Assembly: GCA_021404525.1 (NCBI GenBank)
Contig: JAAWWE010000001.1
Location: forward strand, 888,221 to 952,220
Direction of reading: 5' to 3'
DNA length: 64,000 nt
From: Rhodobiaceae bacterium
GTDB taxonomy: Bacteria; Pseudomonadota; Alphaproteobacteria; Parvibaculales; Parvibaculaceae
Part shown: positions 16,976 through 27,172 of the stretch, piece by piece
Layout: each line of letters opens with the position of its first letter
Position numbering within the stretch: the first letter of the stretch is position 1
Translations under genes and position numbers: made by a program
Notes under the pieces: model-generated
Database searches by the model: none
What the model was told of the DNA's origin: nothing
The model's input: the letters and a program-made list of their open reading frames with translations, nothing else

Positions 16976-17866
16976 CTAAAGATCCCCCTTCAGCATCTTA
17001 ATTATGCCGGAAAAATCGACTTGGTCGTTCCCACTGGATTCCATGAGACTGTAGAGAGCGGCTGCTTGCGCACCGAGCGGGGTTGCCGCTTTGGCGCTTT
17101 GAGCTGCTTCCTGTGCCAGTCGCAGATCTTTCAACATCATGCCCGCGGTGAAGCCCGCCTGATAATCCCGGTTTGCTGGTGAACTTGGAACTGGTCCCGC
17201 CACCGGGCAATAGGACGTCATCGACCAACACTGTCCAGAAGCGGTTGAAGAAATGTCGAATAATGTCTGGCCATCCAGGCCCAGTTTCTCAGCGAGCACA
17301 AAGGCCTCAGAAACGCCGATCATCGAGATGCCCAAAAGCATATTGTTACAGACCTTGGCAACCTGACCATTGCCCGCTGCACCCGCATGGAAAATGTTCT
17401 GGCCCATAATGTCGAGAAAAGGTTTGGCTGCAGTGAAAGCCTGTTCCCCCCCTCCCGCCATAAAGGTCAACGTCCCTGCTTCTGCGCCGCCGACACCTCC
17501 CGATACCGGCGCATCAATCATCTGCATCCCTGCGGCTTGCGCTTCTGCAATCACCGCACGCGCGGTCGTCACATCGATGGTTGAGGAGTCAATGAACAAG
17601 GTTCCTTTGTCGGCAGCGGCAAGCAAACCATTCTCGCCCAGATAAACGGAAGAGACATGGGCACCGGCAGGCAGCATGGTCACCACCGCGTCAACGCCGC
17701 GGGCAACATCCGACGACGAACTCGCCGCGGAAGCACCAGCATCCGCGGCTTTCTTGACGGCTTCGGCAGACAGATCAAAAACCGTCAGCTCATGCCCGGC
17801 CGTGATGAGATTCTGGGCCATCGGTCCGCCCATATTGCCAAGCCCGATAAATCCAATCTTCGCCAT
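16976..17866 (-). CDS. mmsB: 3-hydroxyisobutyrate dehydrogenase
   Basis: NAD-dependent oxidation of 3-hydroxyisobutyrate to methylmalonate semialdehyde in valine degradation; 296 residues. N-terminal Rossmann motif IGFIGLGNMGGPMAQNL, substrate-binding DAPVSGGVGGAEAGTL, and catalytic-lysine region GQVAKVCNNMLLG are canonical. It follows the hydroxyisobutyryl-CoA hydrolase gene by 22 bases on the same strand, which makes this specificity much more likely than other beta-hydroxyacid dehydrogenases. The mmsA partner is not in the window. Confidence 0.94.
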   Translation of the reverse strand: MAKIGFIGLGNMGGPMAQNLITAGHELTVFDLSAEAVKKAADAGASAASSSSDVARGVDAVVTMLPAGAHVSSVYLGENGLLAAADKGTLFIDSSTIDVTTARAVIAEAQAAGMQMIDAPVSGGVGGAEAGTLTFMAGGGEQAFTAAKPFLDIMGQNIFHAGAAGNGQVAKVCNNMLLGISMIGVSEAFVLAEKLGLDGQTLFDISSTASGQCWSMTSYCPVAGPVPSSPANRDYQAGFTAGMMLKDLRLAQEAAQSAKAATPLGAQAAALYSLMESSGNDQVDFSGIIKMLKGDL

Positions 17867-17888
17867 ATCCTGCCTCCCGGAAAAAAGT

Positions 17889-18929
17889 TCAGTCGAACGT
17901 CAGCTCATTCTCATTAAGTGACGCGAAATAGCCTGCCACCTGCTCATCTGTAACCGCGTCTAAGGTTTCTGGCTGCCATTTCGGTGCCTGATCCTTATCA
18001 ATCACCACAGCCCGCACGCCTTCATAAAAGTCCGGCGCCGCCATAAACCTGTTGGTCAGTCGAAATTCAAGCGACATGCAGTCTTCAAAATCAAGCGCCG
18101 CGCCCGCACGGATCTGGCGGTAGGCCACACGCGTAGACAGAGGCGACTTGGATCGAATGGTTTCTGCTGTTTTTGCAGCCCACTCACTGCCGTCGACGGC
18201 CAAGCGCTCAAGAATGGCGTCCACGCTGTTGGCGCTGAACGCAGAATCAATCGGACCCTGCAACTCTGCGAGTGGTGCCTCATCTGTCACTTGCGTTTCC
18301 GCGGCAATCGCAACATCCACAGCTGCGCCCTCGACAAGCCGGGCAAGAAGCGCATCATGACGGTCTGCAGGCACGAAGGCGTCCGCAATCCCTGCATAAA
18401 CTGCATCAGCGACCTTCAGGCGCGCACCTGTCAGCCCCAGATACATGCCCACCTCCCCCGGGCAGCGCGGTAGAAAGTACGTGCCACCAACATCCGGGAA
18501 AAGACCAATACCTGTTTCCGGCATTGCGAAGGTCAGGCGTTCTGAGGCAACGCGGTGACTCCCGTTCACCGACACGCCAACACCGCCGCCCATATTGATC
18601 CCGCTCATCAGCGCAACATAGGGCTTTGGATAGCGTTTGATGTAGCGATTGAGGCGATATTCATCGCGGTAGAAATTGATCACCTCTGACGACCCGGCTT
18701 TGCCCCAATCATGCAGCGCGCGAATATCGCCGCCTGCACAAAAGGCCTTCTCACCCGCGGCCTGAATGACCACGGCCGAAATCGTGTCATCCTCTGCCCA
18801 TTGTTCAAGCTGGGGATGAAGCAGCTTCACCATATTGTAGGTAAGCGCGTTCAACACTTTTGGACGGTTGAGAGTTACCAGGCCAATCGGCCCGCGTTGT
18901 TCAAACAGGATTTCCGGTTCGTCGCTCAT
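17889..18929 (-). CDS. 3-hydroxyisobutyryl-CoA hydrolase
   Basis: Crotonase-fold thioesterase of valine catabolism, 346 residues, the length typical of HIBCH rather than enoyl-CoA hydratases (about 260). GEKAFCAGGDIRALHDWG is the oxyanion-hole region. SGINMGGGVGVSVNGSHRVA, FAMPETGIGLFPDVGGTYFL and the C-terminal SLEFRLTNRFMAAPDFYEGV match HIBCH. It lies 8 bases after the acyl-CoA dehydrogenase gene and before mmsB, giving three consecutive valine steps. Confidence 0.94.
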   Translation of the reverse strand: MSDEPEILFEQRGPIGLVTLNRPKVLNALTYNMVKLLHPQLEQWAEDDTISAVVIQAAGEKAFCAGGDIRALHDWGKAGSSEVINFYRDEYRLNRYIKRYPKPYVALMSGINMGGGVGVSVNGSHRVASERLTFAMPETGIGLFPDVGGTYFLPRCPGEVGMYLGLTGARLKVADAVYAGIADAFVPADRHDALLARLVEGAAVDVAIAAETQVTDEAPLAELQGPIDSAFSANSVDAILERLAVDGSEWAAKTAETIRSKSPLSTRVAYRQIRAGAALDFEDCMSLEFRLTNRFMAAPDFYEGVRAVVIDKDQAPKWQPETLDAVTDEQVAGYFASLNENELTFD

Positions 18930-18937
18930 CTGGTTCT

Positions 18938-20077
18938 TCAGTCTTTCAACATCTCACGCGCAATGATGACGCGCATAATCTCATTGGTGCCTTCAAGGAT
19001 CTGATGCACGCGCACGTCCCGTAGATGCCGTTCTAAAGGATAGTCCTTGAGGTAGCCGTAGCCGCCATGGATCTGCAGCGCCTCATTGACCACTCGGAAC
19101 CCAGTGTCGGTCGCAAACCGTTTTGCCATCGCCGCCTGCATCGTCGCATCAGGCGCTTTAGCATCTACTTTCACCGCTGCTTGATAGAGCAGCAGGCGCG
19201 CGGCTTCCAGTTCCGTCGCCATATCCGCAAGCTTGAATTGAAGCGCCTGAAAGTCTGCGAGCGGCCGTCCGAACTGCTTGCGCTCCTGCATATAGGCCTT
19301 GGCAGTGTCGAGCGCTGTCTGCGCCGTACCAAGAGAGCAAGCGCCAATGTTCAAACGCCCACCATCAAGCCCCATCATCGCAATTTTGAAGCCCTGACCT
19401 TCTTCCCCGATGAGGTTCTCTACGGGAACACGGGCATCCTCAAAAATGACGGCGGCAGTCGGCTGACTGTTCCACCCCATCTTCCGTTCAGTCGCGCCAA
19501 AGGACAGACCAGGCGTTCCCTTCTCAACCACAAGACAAGATACGCCTTTCGGCCCCTCACCGCCGGTACGCACCATGCAGACATACACGTCCGATGTGCC
19601 GCTTCCGGAGATGAACGCCTTCGAGCCGTTCAACACATAATGATCGCCATCTTTCACGGCCTTGGTGCGAAGCGATGCCGCATCAGATCCAGAACCGGGT
19701 TCCGTCAGGCAATAGGAAGCGATCTTGGTCATGGTTGTGAGATCGGGCAGCCACTTGGAGCGCTGCTCGTCGGACCCGAAGCGGTCGATCATCCAGGAGG
19801 CCATATTGTGGATTGACATATAGGCGGCCGTTGAGGTGCAGCCCGCAGACAGGGCTTCAAAGATCAGCGCTGCATCAAGACGCGTCAGTGCCGAGCCGCC
19901 TACATCTTCGCGTACGTAGATCCCCGCAAAGCCGAGCGCAGCAGCTTTGCGCATCGTATCGACCGGGAAGATGGCATCCCGGTCCCATTCAGCAGCGAAG
20001 GGCGCTAACTCGTCCTGGGCAAAGCCGCGCGCAACGTCCTGAAACGCCTGCTGTTCCTCTGACAATTCAAACTGCAT
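18938..20077 (-). CDS. acyl-CoA dehydrogenase (probable isobutyryl-CoA dehydrogenase)
   Basis: FAD enzyme forming methacrylyl-CoA from isobutyryl-CoA; 379 residues. [34 protein letters not shown] and [19 protein letters not shown] are the conserved FAD/substrate regions. The catalytic Glu is expected in the C-terminal [16 protein letters not shown] segment. The ATG at 20077 has a GGAGGTG ribosome site, better than an upstream in-frame start at 20158. Substrate assignment rests on the linked hydrolase and dehydrogenase genes. Confidence 0.93.
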   Translation of the reverse strand: MQFELSEEQQAFQDVARGFAQDELAPFAAEWDRDAIFPVDTMRKAAALGFAGIYVREDVGGSALTRLDAALIFEALSAGCTSTAAYMSIHNMASWMIDRFGSDEQRSKWLPDLTTMTKIASYCLTEPGSGSDAASLRTKAVKDGDHYVLNGSKAFISGSGTSDVYVCMVRTGGEGPKGVSCLVVEKGTPGLSFGATERKMGWNSQPTAAVIFEDARVPVENLIGEEGQGFKIAMMGLDGGRLNIGACSLGTAQTALDTAKAYMQERKQFGRPLADFQALQFKLADMATELEAARLLLYQAAVKVDAKAPDATMQAAMAKRFATDTGFRVVNEALQIHGGYGYLKDYPLERHLRDVRVHQILEGTNEIMRVIIAREMLKD

Positions 20078-20246
20078 GACGGCACCTCCCGCTTGGATAC
20101 GTATCGAGTGTACGCATCTCGTTCTGTGGGTGATAAAAGCCCGGTAATCCCCTGTCAAACAAGCCTTTTCTCACAAAGCGGACCCTACGGAATGTTGCCA
20201 GCAGACATCCCAGCCGATATGACAGATGCATCATAATAAGAATTGA

Positions 20247-21254
<1,008 letters not shown>

Positions 21255-21270
21255 GACGCTGCCGGATACA

Positions 21271-22149
21271 CTAGGTCCGCTTCAAACGCGCGATCAGGCT
21301 CGACGTGTCCCACCTATTGCCGCCCATCTCCTGCACATCTGCGTAGAATTGATCAACCAGCGCAGCAACAGGAAGCTGTGATCCGTTCTGCCGGGCTTCT
21401 TCCAGACAAATCGCCAGATCCTTGCGCATCCAGTCGACCGCAAAGCCGTGCTCAAACTCACCGGCTATCATGGTTTCAAAACGGTTTTCCATTTGCCAGG
21501 ATTGCGCCGCCCCTTTGGAAATCACATCAATCACGGCGGTCGCATCAAGTCCTGCATTTTCCGCAAACTGAATGCCTTCAGAGAGACTTTGAACGAGGCC
21601 CGCGATGCAAATCTGGTTGACCATTTTTGTGAGCTGCCCAGCCCCTGCAGGGCCCATCAGCCGTACAGATTTTGCGAAACAATCGATGAGCGGCTGTGCC
21701 TTCTGAAAAACCGCTTCCTCACCGCCGACCATTACCGTCAGGGCGCCATTCTCAGCCCCCGCCTGCCCACCGGAGACGGGCGCGTCAAGAACCCCAACGC
21801 CCTTTTTCGCCCCAATTTCCGCCAGCTCACGGGCCACCCCGGCCGAGGCGGTCGTGTGGTCAACAAAAACGGTGCCTGCTTCCATGCCTGCGAAGGCGCC
21901 GGTCTCGCCGATGGTGACCGACCGCAGATCGTCATCATTCCCAACGCAGCAAAAGACAAAATCAGCCCCCGTTGCCGCCTCTGCTGGCGTCGCAGCCATT
22001 GACCCGCCATGCTCAGCGACCCATTTTTCAGCCGTGGCACTCGTCCGGTTGAAGACCGTCACCGAATGACCCATTTGGCTTAAATGACCCGCCATCGGGT
22101 AGCCCATCACGCCAAGTCCAATAAATGCGACTGATTTATCCACGCCCAC
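21271..22149 (-). CDS. NAD(P)-dependent beta-hydroxyacid dehydrogenase (second paralogue)
   Basis: About 292 residues. VAFIGLGVMGYPMAGHL is the Rossmann motif, DAPVSGGQAGAENGALTVMV the substrate loop and GQLTKMVNQICIAGLVQSL the catalytic-lysine helix. It is related to the mmsB gene 4 kb away but clearly diverged, with features shared by GarR/GlxR-type tartronate semialdehyde reductases and 3-hydroxyisobutyrate dehydrogenases. The start is probably one of two GTG codons at 22149 or 22143; the longer upstream frame is not credible. It is convergent with hemB and divergent from the acylase. Confidence 0.88.
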   Translation of the reverse strand: MGVDKSVAFIGLGVMGYPMAGHLSQMGHSVTVFNRTSATAEKWVAEHGGSMAATPAEAATGADFVFCCVGNDDDLRSVTIGETGAFAGMEAGTVFVDHTTASAGVARELAEIGAKKGVGVLDAPVSGGQAGAENGALTVMVGGEEAVFQKAQPLIDCFAKSVRLMGPAGAGQLTKMVNQICIAGLVQSLSEGIQFAENAGLDATAVIDVISKGAAQSWQMENRFETMIAGEFEHGFAVDWMRKDLAICLEEARQNGSQLPVAALVDQFYADVQEMGGNRWDTSSLIARLKRT

Positions 22150-22226
22150 TGTTTTTGCCCTTATTCTGATGTTTGGGCGCCTTTTGTAGCGGACTGACCA
22201 CCTACAACGCAAAGAAGTACACAAAT

Positions 22227-24632
22227 ATGAGCACAGTACTGAAAATCGGGAAATGGACAGGATATGTCTTGTTGGCACTGATCATCTTGATCGGCCTGCT
22301 TCTCATGGACCGATATGGTGCCGCCCGGCAATCCGTCGATGCTCATGAGGGCAGCTTTCAGCTGGCCGGTCTCACAGCGCCCATCGAGATCATCCGGGAT
22401 GAAAACAGCGTGCCGCATATTTTTGGGTCGACCGAGGAAGATGTCGCCTTCGGCCTCGGCGTCACACACGCTCAGGACCGTCTTTGGCAAATGGAACTGT
22501 TCCGCCGCGCGGGTCAGGGGCGCCTTGCTGAGCTCTTGGGGAGCTTTGCTCTCCCCGCTGATCGCTACCTTCGCACCCTTGATCTCTATGGCCAGGCCCA
22601 GGCAACGGTCCCGGAACTAGCGCCGGAGACCCAGGCGCTTCTTGAGGCATATGCCGCAGGCGTGAACTCCTACCTGGCCCAACGCGAAATTCCGTTGCCG
22701 CCGGAATTCCTCTTCATGGCGCATTCGCCCGAACCCTGGGTGGCTGCAGACTCTGTCGTGATGATCAAACTGCTGGCGCTGGGCCTCTCCGGCAATGCAA
22801 CCCGCGAGCTCTCGCGGGCGCGCCTGGCAGAGGTGCTCACGGCAGATCAGCTCGCCGCCTTCTTCCCACCCTATCCCGGAGACGGACCTGTCGCCCTGCC
22901 CGACCTGGCGAGCCTTTATGCGGACACGCCGATCCGAGAAGCCGCCGCCTCAATCCCTGATATTGGCCCCAAAGGCGCGTCTAACAATTGGGTGGTCGAC
23001 GGACGCCACACAGCCAGCGGCAAACCCCTGCTCGCCAATGACCCGCATCTCGGCATGCTCGCCCCGTCAATCTGGTATCTCGCCCATTTGGCCTACCCGG
23101 ATCGCAATGTCGTAGGTGGGACCATTGCAGGTGTTCCAAGCGTCGTCCTTGGCCGCAATGATCACATTGCCTGGGGCTACACGAATACCGGTCCTGATAC
23201 GCAGGATCTCTATGTCGAAAAGCTCAATCCCGATAATCCGGAAGAATATCTGACACCTGACGGGTACCAGACCTTCGACGTACGGACGGAGACCATAAAA
23301 GTTCGTTTCGGCGCGGATGAGACCTTCACGATCCGCTCAACCCGAAACGGCCCCGTCCTCCCGTCAGATTTCTTCGGCGCAGATGAACTCATTGAAGAAG
23401 GCCATGTTCTTTCCCTATCCTGGACCGCGTTTGCGAGCCCAGACCTCACCATTGAGGCGGGCCACAACATCACCAAAGCCAAAAACTTCGAAGAGTTTCG
23501 CGATGCCCTTCGCTCCTATGTCGCGCCGATGCAAAACATGGTCTTTGCAAATGTGGACGGAGAAATTGGCTTTATCGCACCAGCTCGGATCCCAGTGAGA
23601 AATGACGCTCATGAAACACTGGGCCTCATACCCGCGCCCGGCTGGAAAGAAGAGAACAGCTGGACAGGCGTGATCCCGTTTGACGGTCTTCCCCAAACCT
23701 ACAACCCTGCGAGCGGAAAAATCGTCACGGCCAACAATAAGATTGTCTCTGACAGTTACCCATACTCCATCACCAAGCAGTGGGACCTGCCTTACCGGGC
23801 AGAGCGAATTGAGGAATTACTGGCAGAGTCCACAGCGCACACGGTGGAGAGTTTCAACGAGATGCTGATGGACAATGGATCGAGCTTCGCAGCGAAATTT
23901 GCACCCTTGCTTCTCTCCATGGCGGCCGACACACCAGAAACAACGACCGCGCGGGAGCGCCTGGCTGCCTGGAACCACAGAATGGATGGGAACCAGGCAG
24001 AACCGATCCTCTTTCTCAGTTGGATGCGAGAGCTGACCCGTCTTGTTTACGCGGATGAACTTCAGGAGGAGTTTTCCTCTCGATGGCGGTTCCACCCAGT
24101 ATTCATGGAGCAGGTTCTAAAAGGCATTGAGGGTAAAGAAGGCTGGTGTGACAACACGACCAGCATGGAGACATCCGAAACTTGCGCGGACCTTGTCGAC
24201 GAAGCGCTTACAAAAGCCATTGCGGATGCACAGGAACGGTTTGGCGACGACATGGATGCCTGGCGCTGGGACGAAGCCCACCCCGTCGTGAATAGACACA
24301 TTCCGGGGTCGTTTTTGCCGTTGCTTGGTGAGGCGCTCACCATTGCGCGCCCTTCTTCTGGCGGCAATCACACCATCAATCGCGGGCAGCACTCGATTGG
24401 ATCGAGCAATCCCTTCGACAACATCCATGCCGCAGGCTATCGCGCCGTATATGATCTCGCGAACCTCAACGCATCCCGCTACATGATTTCAACGGGACAA
24501 TCGGGCAATCCGTTTTCGCCGGACTTTGATCACCTGGCGACAAACTGGGCAGAGGGCGGCAGCATCACCATTGAAACTGACCGCACCTCTATCGATGCGA
24601 AGTCCCAAATGAGCCTCACACCCGCTCGCTAG
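22227..24632 (+). CDS. penicillin acylase family Ntn hydrolase, membrane-anchored
   Basis: 801-residue self-processing N-terminal nucleophile hydrolase that cleaves amide bonds; natural substrates may be acyl-homoserine lactones, beta-lactams or other N-acyl compounds. A single N-terminal hydrophobic segment (residues about 11-29) looks like an uncleaved anchor or signal. The alpha subunit region contains DRLWQMELFRRAGQGRLAEL. The nucleophile Ser252 opens the beta subunit in GASNNWVVDG. NDPHLGM and WGYTNTGPDTQDLY are also conserved. I take the ATG at 22227. The stop is only three bases from the convergent TonB-like gene. Confidence 0.93.
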   Translation: MSTVLKIGKWTGYVLLALIILIGLLLMDRYGAARQSVDAHEGSFQLAGLTAPIEIIRDENSVPHIFGSTEEDVAFGLGVTHAQDRLWQMELFRRAGQGRLAELLGSFALPADRYLRTLDLYGQAQATVPELAPETQALLEAYAAGVNSYLAQREIPLPPEFLFMAHSPEPWVAADSVVMIKLLALGLSGNATRELSRARLAEVLTADQLAAFFPPYPGDGPVALPDLASLYADTPIREAAASIPDIGPKGASNNWVVDGRHTASGKPLLANDPHLGMLAPSIWYLAHLAYPDRNVVGGTIAGVPSVVLGRNDHIAWGYTNTGPDTQDLYVEKLNPDNPEEYLTPDGYQTFDVRTETIKVRFGADETFTIRSTRNGPVLPSDFFGADELIEEGHVLSLSWTAFASPDLTIEAGHNITKAKNFEEFRDALRSYVAPMQNMVFANVDGEIGFIAPARIPVRNDAHETLGLIPAPGWKEENSWTGVIPFDGLPQTYNPASGKIVTANNKIVSDSYPYSITKQWDLPYRAERIEELLAESTAHTVESFNEMLMDNGSSFAAKFAPLLLSMAADTPETTTARERLAAWNHRMDGNQAEPILFLSWMRELTRLVYADELQEEFSSRWRFHPVFMEQVLKGIEGKEGWCDNTTSMETSETCADLVDEALTKAIADAQERFGDDMDAWRWDEAHPVVNRHIPGSFLPLLGEALTIARPSSGGNHTINRGQHSIGSSNPFDNIHAAGYRAVYDLANLNASRYMISTGQSGNPFSPDFDHLATNWAEGGSITIETDRTSIDAKSQMSLTPAR

Positions 24633-24635
24633 GCG

Positions 24636-25547
24636 CTAGCGGATAGAGCCTTCACCTGCCAACCGATAGGACTTGCAGTGGGGAGAGGAGTTTCGCAGGC
24701 ACTGCGCGTAATAGAGACGCAGAACAGAGCCATCGAGGTTCATGTCATAACAGTCTTTGGTGCCGTATGAGATGATCTCTGATTGATGACACCAACGATT
24801 GCCCTCAATCCACCAACGGCCACTTCCGCGTTTTGAACGTGTAGACGAATATTCCTGGTGGAATGTTTTGTAGTGGTAATAGATCAGCTTCACACGGCTT
24901 GTGCCGTCGGCATTGAGCTGGATCTCAACATTGGTAAGACGGTTGCCGCCCTGAATGTCCAGGCGCCCCATTTCAAGAAAGAGAGTCTGACCTGTCAGGC
25001 GCGCACTGATCGCATTGCCAGTCAGTGAATTGCCTGGACGGTTTCGAATGGTTTCTTCCAGGCTTCCGCCACCACCACTATTGTCCTGGCCCACAATACC
25101 GGTTGATCCGCCAGGCGTTGCCACTTCCTCTTCACCGCGTTGCTGTGTCGTTGACGCCTGTTGCGGCTGCACATCTTCATTACGGCGCGTGGGCAATTGA
25201 TCTGTGACCTGCGGTTTAGGTTCCGGCTTCACCTCGGGCTTGGGTTCAGGCTTCGGTTCTGGCTCAGGCGTCGGTTCAGGCACTGGATCAATGTCCGCGT
25301 CGGCAAAGGTCGGCGTTTGCTGATCCGATCCATCAATTTGTGCGGCTGCGTCATCATTATTGTCGAGGCCGGCTGCAAGCTGAAAGGTCAGCGCATCGCC
25401 GTCACCCGGACCTTCACTTCCAAAAATGCCACCGCCCAGCAGAAAATAGACCAGCACCAGCAGGTGAAGACCAACAGACCAAAGCAACACCGTCCGCAGG
25501 CGGGGCGCTTCAAATCCATTCAACTGGTCTGGCTCCGCAACACTCAT
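24636..25547 (-). CDS. TonB-like energy-transduction protein with an unusual C-terminal domain
   Basis: 303 residues. The N-terminal helix (residues 19-38) contains Ser24-x3-His28, the SxxxH motif TonB uses to contact ExbB/ExbD. A periplasmic proline-rich Pro-Glu/Pro-Lys spacer (residues about 88-113) follows, then a Gln/Thr/Gly-rich linker. The last 130 residues do not show the TonB C-terminal YP-x-x-A/R pattern. They hold a beta-rich domain with GRWWIEGNRWC and LRLYYAQC and four Cys at about 253, 266, 283 and 291, likely disulfide-bonded. Start overlaps the ExbD stop (ATGA). Probably the force-transmitting partner of the adjacent ExbB/ExbD proteins; target unknown. Confidence 0.8.
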   Translation of the reverse strand: MSVAEPDQLNGFEAPRLRTVLLWSVGLHLLVLVYFLLGGGIFGSEGPGDGDALTFQLAAGLDNNDDAAAQIDGSDQQTPTFADADIDPVPEPTPEPEPKPEPKPEVKPEPKPQVTDQLPTRRNEDVQPQQASTTQQRGEEEVATPGGSTGIVGQDNSGGGGSLEETIRNRPGNSLTGNAISARLTGQTLFLEMGRLDIQGGNRLTNVEIQLNADGTSRVKLIYYHYKTFHQEYSSTRSKRGSGRWWIEGNRWCHQSEIISYGTKDCYDMNLDGSVLRLYYAQCLRNSSPHCKSYRLAGEGSIR

Positions 25548-25948
25548 TCAGATTGCTCCGTCACAAGGTTCACTTCACGCACACCGACATTCCGCAATCC
25601 TTCCATAAGCTTGATCAGCTCATGGGCCGGCGCATCCTGGTCTGCCTTGATGGAAACATCATAAATGCCTTGCTCATCTAGGAAGTCACGCAGGGCATAT
25701 GCCGCCAGATCGGCCCCCATGACACGATCACCGAGATAAACAAATCCATCTGCTTCCACATAGAGCACAAGATCTTCCGACGCGCGTTTATCGTCCACCT
25801 GACCAGCCGGCAGGTCGACATCCACATCGTCTGTTGGCTGTAGTGTGCCTGCCAACAGAAAGAAGATCAGCAGCAAAAACACCACGTTGATAAGTGGAAC
25901 AACGGATTCATAAGGACGACGTTGAGGGGGTTCTTCAAACTCGATCAT
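25544..25948 (-). CDS. ExbD/TolR family protein with Asn at the proton-site Asp
   Basis: 134 residues: a short cytoplasmic N-terminus, one membrane helix and a periplasmic ExbD domain. The helix reads PLINVVFLLLIFFLLAG. Residue 21, encoded at 25886-25888 as AAC, is Asn where ExbD, TolR and MotB families have the essential protonatable Asp. The upstream paralogue retains Asp at the same place. Coupled to both neighbours: TAATG with the upstream exbD and ATGA with the TonB-like gene. It may form a heterodimer with its sister in an ExbB pentamer. Confidence 0.92.
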   Translation of the reverse strand: MIEFEEPPQRRPYESVVPLINVVFLLLIFFLLAGTLQPTDDVDVDLPAGQVDDKRASEDLVLYVEADGFVYLGDRVMGADLAAYALRDFLDEQGIYDVSIKADQDAPAHELIKLMEGLRNVGVREVNLVTEQSE

Positions 25949-26352
25949 TATCTCAAGCTCTCCACCCGTGAGGTGCCAATGGACTGAGCACCACCATTGC
26001 GTGCGGCCTCAATCGCGGAGATCAATGGCTGCACCGCCGAGCCATTCTCTGCCAGAATGGAGACAACCGCTTCGGGGTCGCCACCCAGATTATTGCGAAT
26101 ACCATCACTCAACGCGTCAAACGCAATTGGCTCACCGTCGAGCCAAAGACTTCCGTCTGTCAGCACCCAGACCTCAACAACATGACGGTCGGTCTCAACC
26201 TCCTCCGGATCGGGCGCTGGCGTCAGCACGGCGATCGACTGGGTCTGCAAAAACGAGCTTGCCAGCATAAAAAAGATCAGGAGCAGGAACACCACATCGA
26301 TAAGCGGCGTCAGGCTCACGATCCTCTTTTTATGGATTGCTTCATCAAACAT
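25948..26352 (-). CDS. ExbD/TolR family biopolymer transport protein
   Basis: 134 residues, single membrane helix with the canonical PLIDVVFLLLIFFMLASSF. Asp19 (codon at 26296-26298) is the proton-pathway residue. The periplasmic domain has the usual beta-alpha pattern ending in VQPLISAIEAARNGGAQSI. It lies 12 bases after the exbB-like gene and overlaps the second exbD by one base. It forms the proton-driven part of the Exb complex together with the ExbB-like protein. Confidence 0.95.
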   Translation of the reverse strand: MFDEAIHKKRIVSLTPLIDVVFLLLIFFMLASSFLQTQSIAVLTPAPDPEEVETDRHVVEVWVLTDGSLWLDGEPIAFDALSDGIRNNLGGDPEAVVSILAENGSAVQPLISAIEAARNGGAQSIGTSRVESLR

Positions 26353-26364
26353 GGGCCAACCGCC

Positions 26365-27135
26365 TTAAGCAGATTTAAGAGCTGCAATCAGTCTTGAGGA
26401 AGCGTCGCGCAGTGTCAGCCGCGCCATATCCACTCTGCTTTCGAGCAGGTTGAGTGACGCAATCGCTGGAATGGCCACCGCGAGACCGACAGCTGTTGTA
26501 AGCAGCGCAACCCAGATCCCTCCGGAGAGGATTGCCGGGTCAACCTTGTTTCCTGCGAGCTGTAACTGTTGGAACGCGTTGATCATCCCGATCACAGTCC
26601 CCAGCAAACCGAGCAGCGGCGAAATATTTCCGATCACCTCAAGCCAGCGGAAATAGCTTTGCAAGCCTCCCAGTTCATTGCCACCAACACGGGCGATCTC
26701 TTCTTCCGCATTACCGCCGTTCTGAGCACCTTCCACACCAGCCAATAATGTACGTGCAACCGGCGAGCGCGTTTTGCGAAGGACCGCAGCAGCGCCATCT
26801 CTGTCGCCTGACCTAACTTTATCAATCGCCACATCAATAAACGCACGTCGAGTGAGACCAGCTCGCCAGAACTGGAAAACCTTGAGCAAAATGATCGCAA
26901 GTGACAGAACCGACAGGCAAAGTAGGATGATTACAATCGGCCCACCTCTATCGATTAGAGGCACCAATTCCCATATGCCTCCATCGCCGCCTGCCGCCGC
27001 AGCTGCATCAAGCGCTGAAAGCGCTTCTGCGCCCTCGCCACTGGCTTCCCCTGCGCCAGCCTCTCCCGTCGCTTCGGCCGCGGCGTCTCTGCCTGCAGCT
27101 GTTTCCTCACTCACTACATTTTCCTCATCGGCCAC
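26365..27135 (-). CDS. MotA/TolQ/ExbB proton channel family protein
   Basis: 256 residues from a GTG at 27135 that has GGGGGA at good spacing; a TTG at 27180 is the alternative. The first 60 residues are Ala/Glu/Gly-rich and acidic, longer than in ExbB and probably periplasmic. The first helix is PIVIILLCLSVLSLAIILL. The conserved helices 2 and 3 are ISPLLGLLGTVIGMINAF and WVALLTTAVGLAVAIPAI. It heads an operon with two exbD genes and a TonB-like gene and is divergent from a MarR regulator. Confidence 0.93.
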   Translation of the reverse strand: MADEENVVSEETAAGRDAAAEATGEAGAGEASGEGAEALSALDAAAAAGGDGGIWELVPLIDRGGPIVIILLCLSVLSLAIILLKVFQFWRAGLTRRAFIDVAIDKVRSGDRDGAAAVLRKTRSPVARTLLAGVEGAQNGGNAEEEIARVGGNELGGLQSYFRWLEVIGNISPLLGLLGTVIGMINAFQQLQLAGNKVDPAILSGGIWVALLTTAVGLAVAIPAIASLNLLESRVDMARLTLRDASSRLIAALKSA

Positions 27136-27172
27136 CGGTATCACTCCCCCAAACAGCCCGATTGCACTCGAG

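Noticed and set aside
25161..25303. Tandem Pro-Glu/Pro-Lys codon repeats resembling a DNA repeat array
   Set aside because: These code for the proline-rich spacer of the TonB-like protein; not a separate repeat element or CRISPR.
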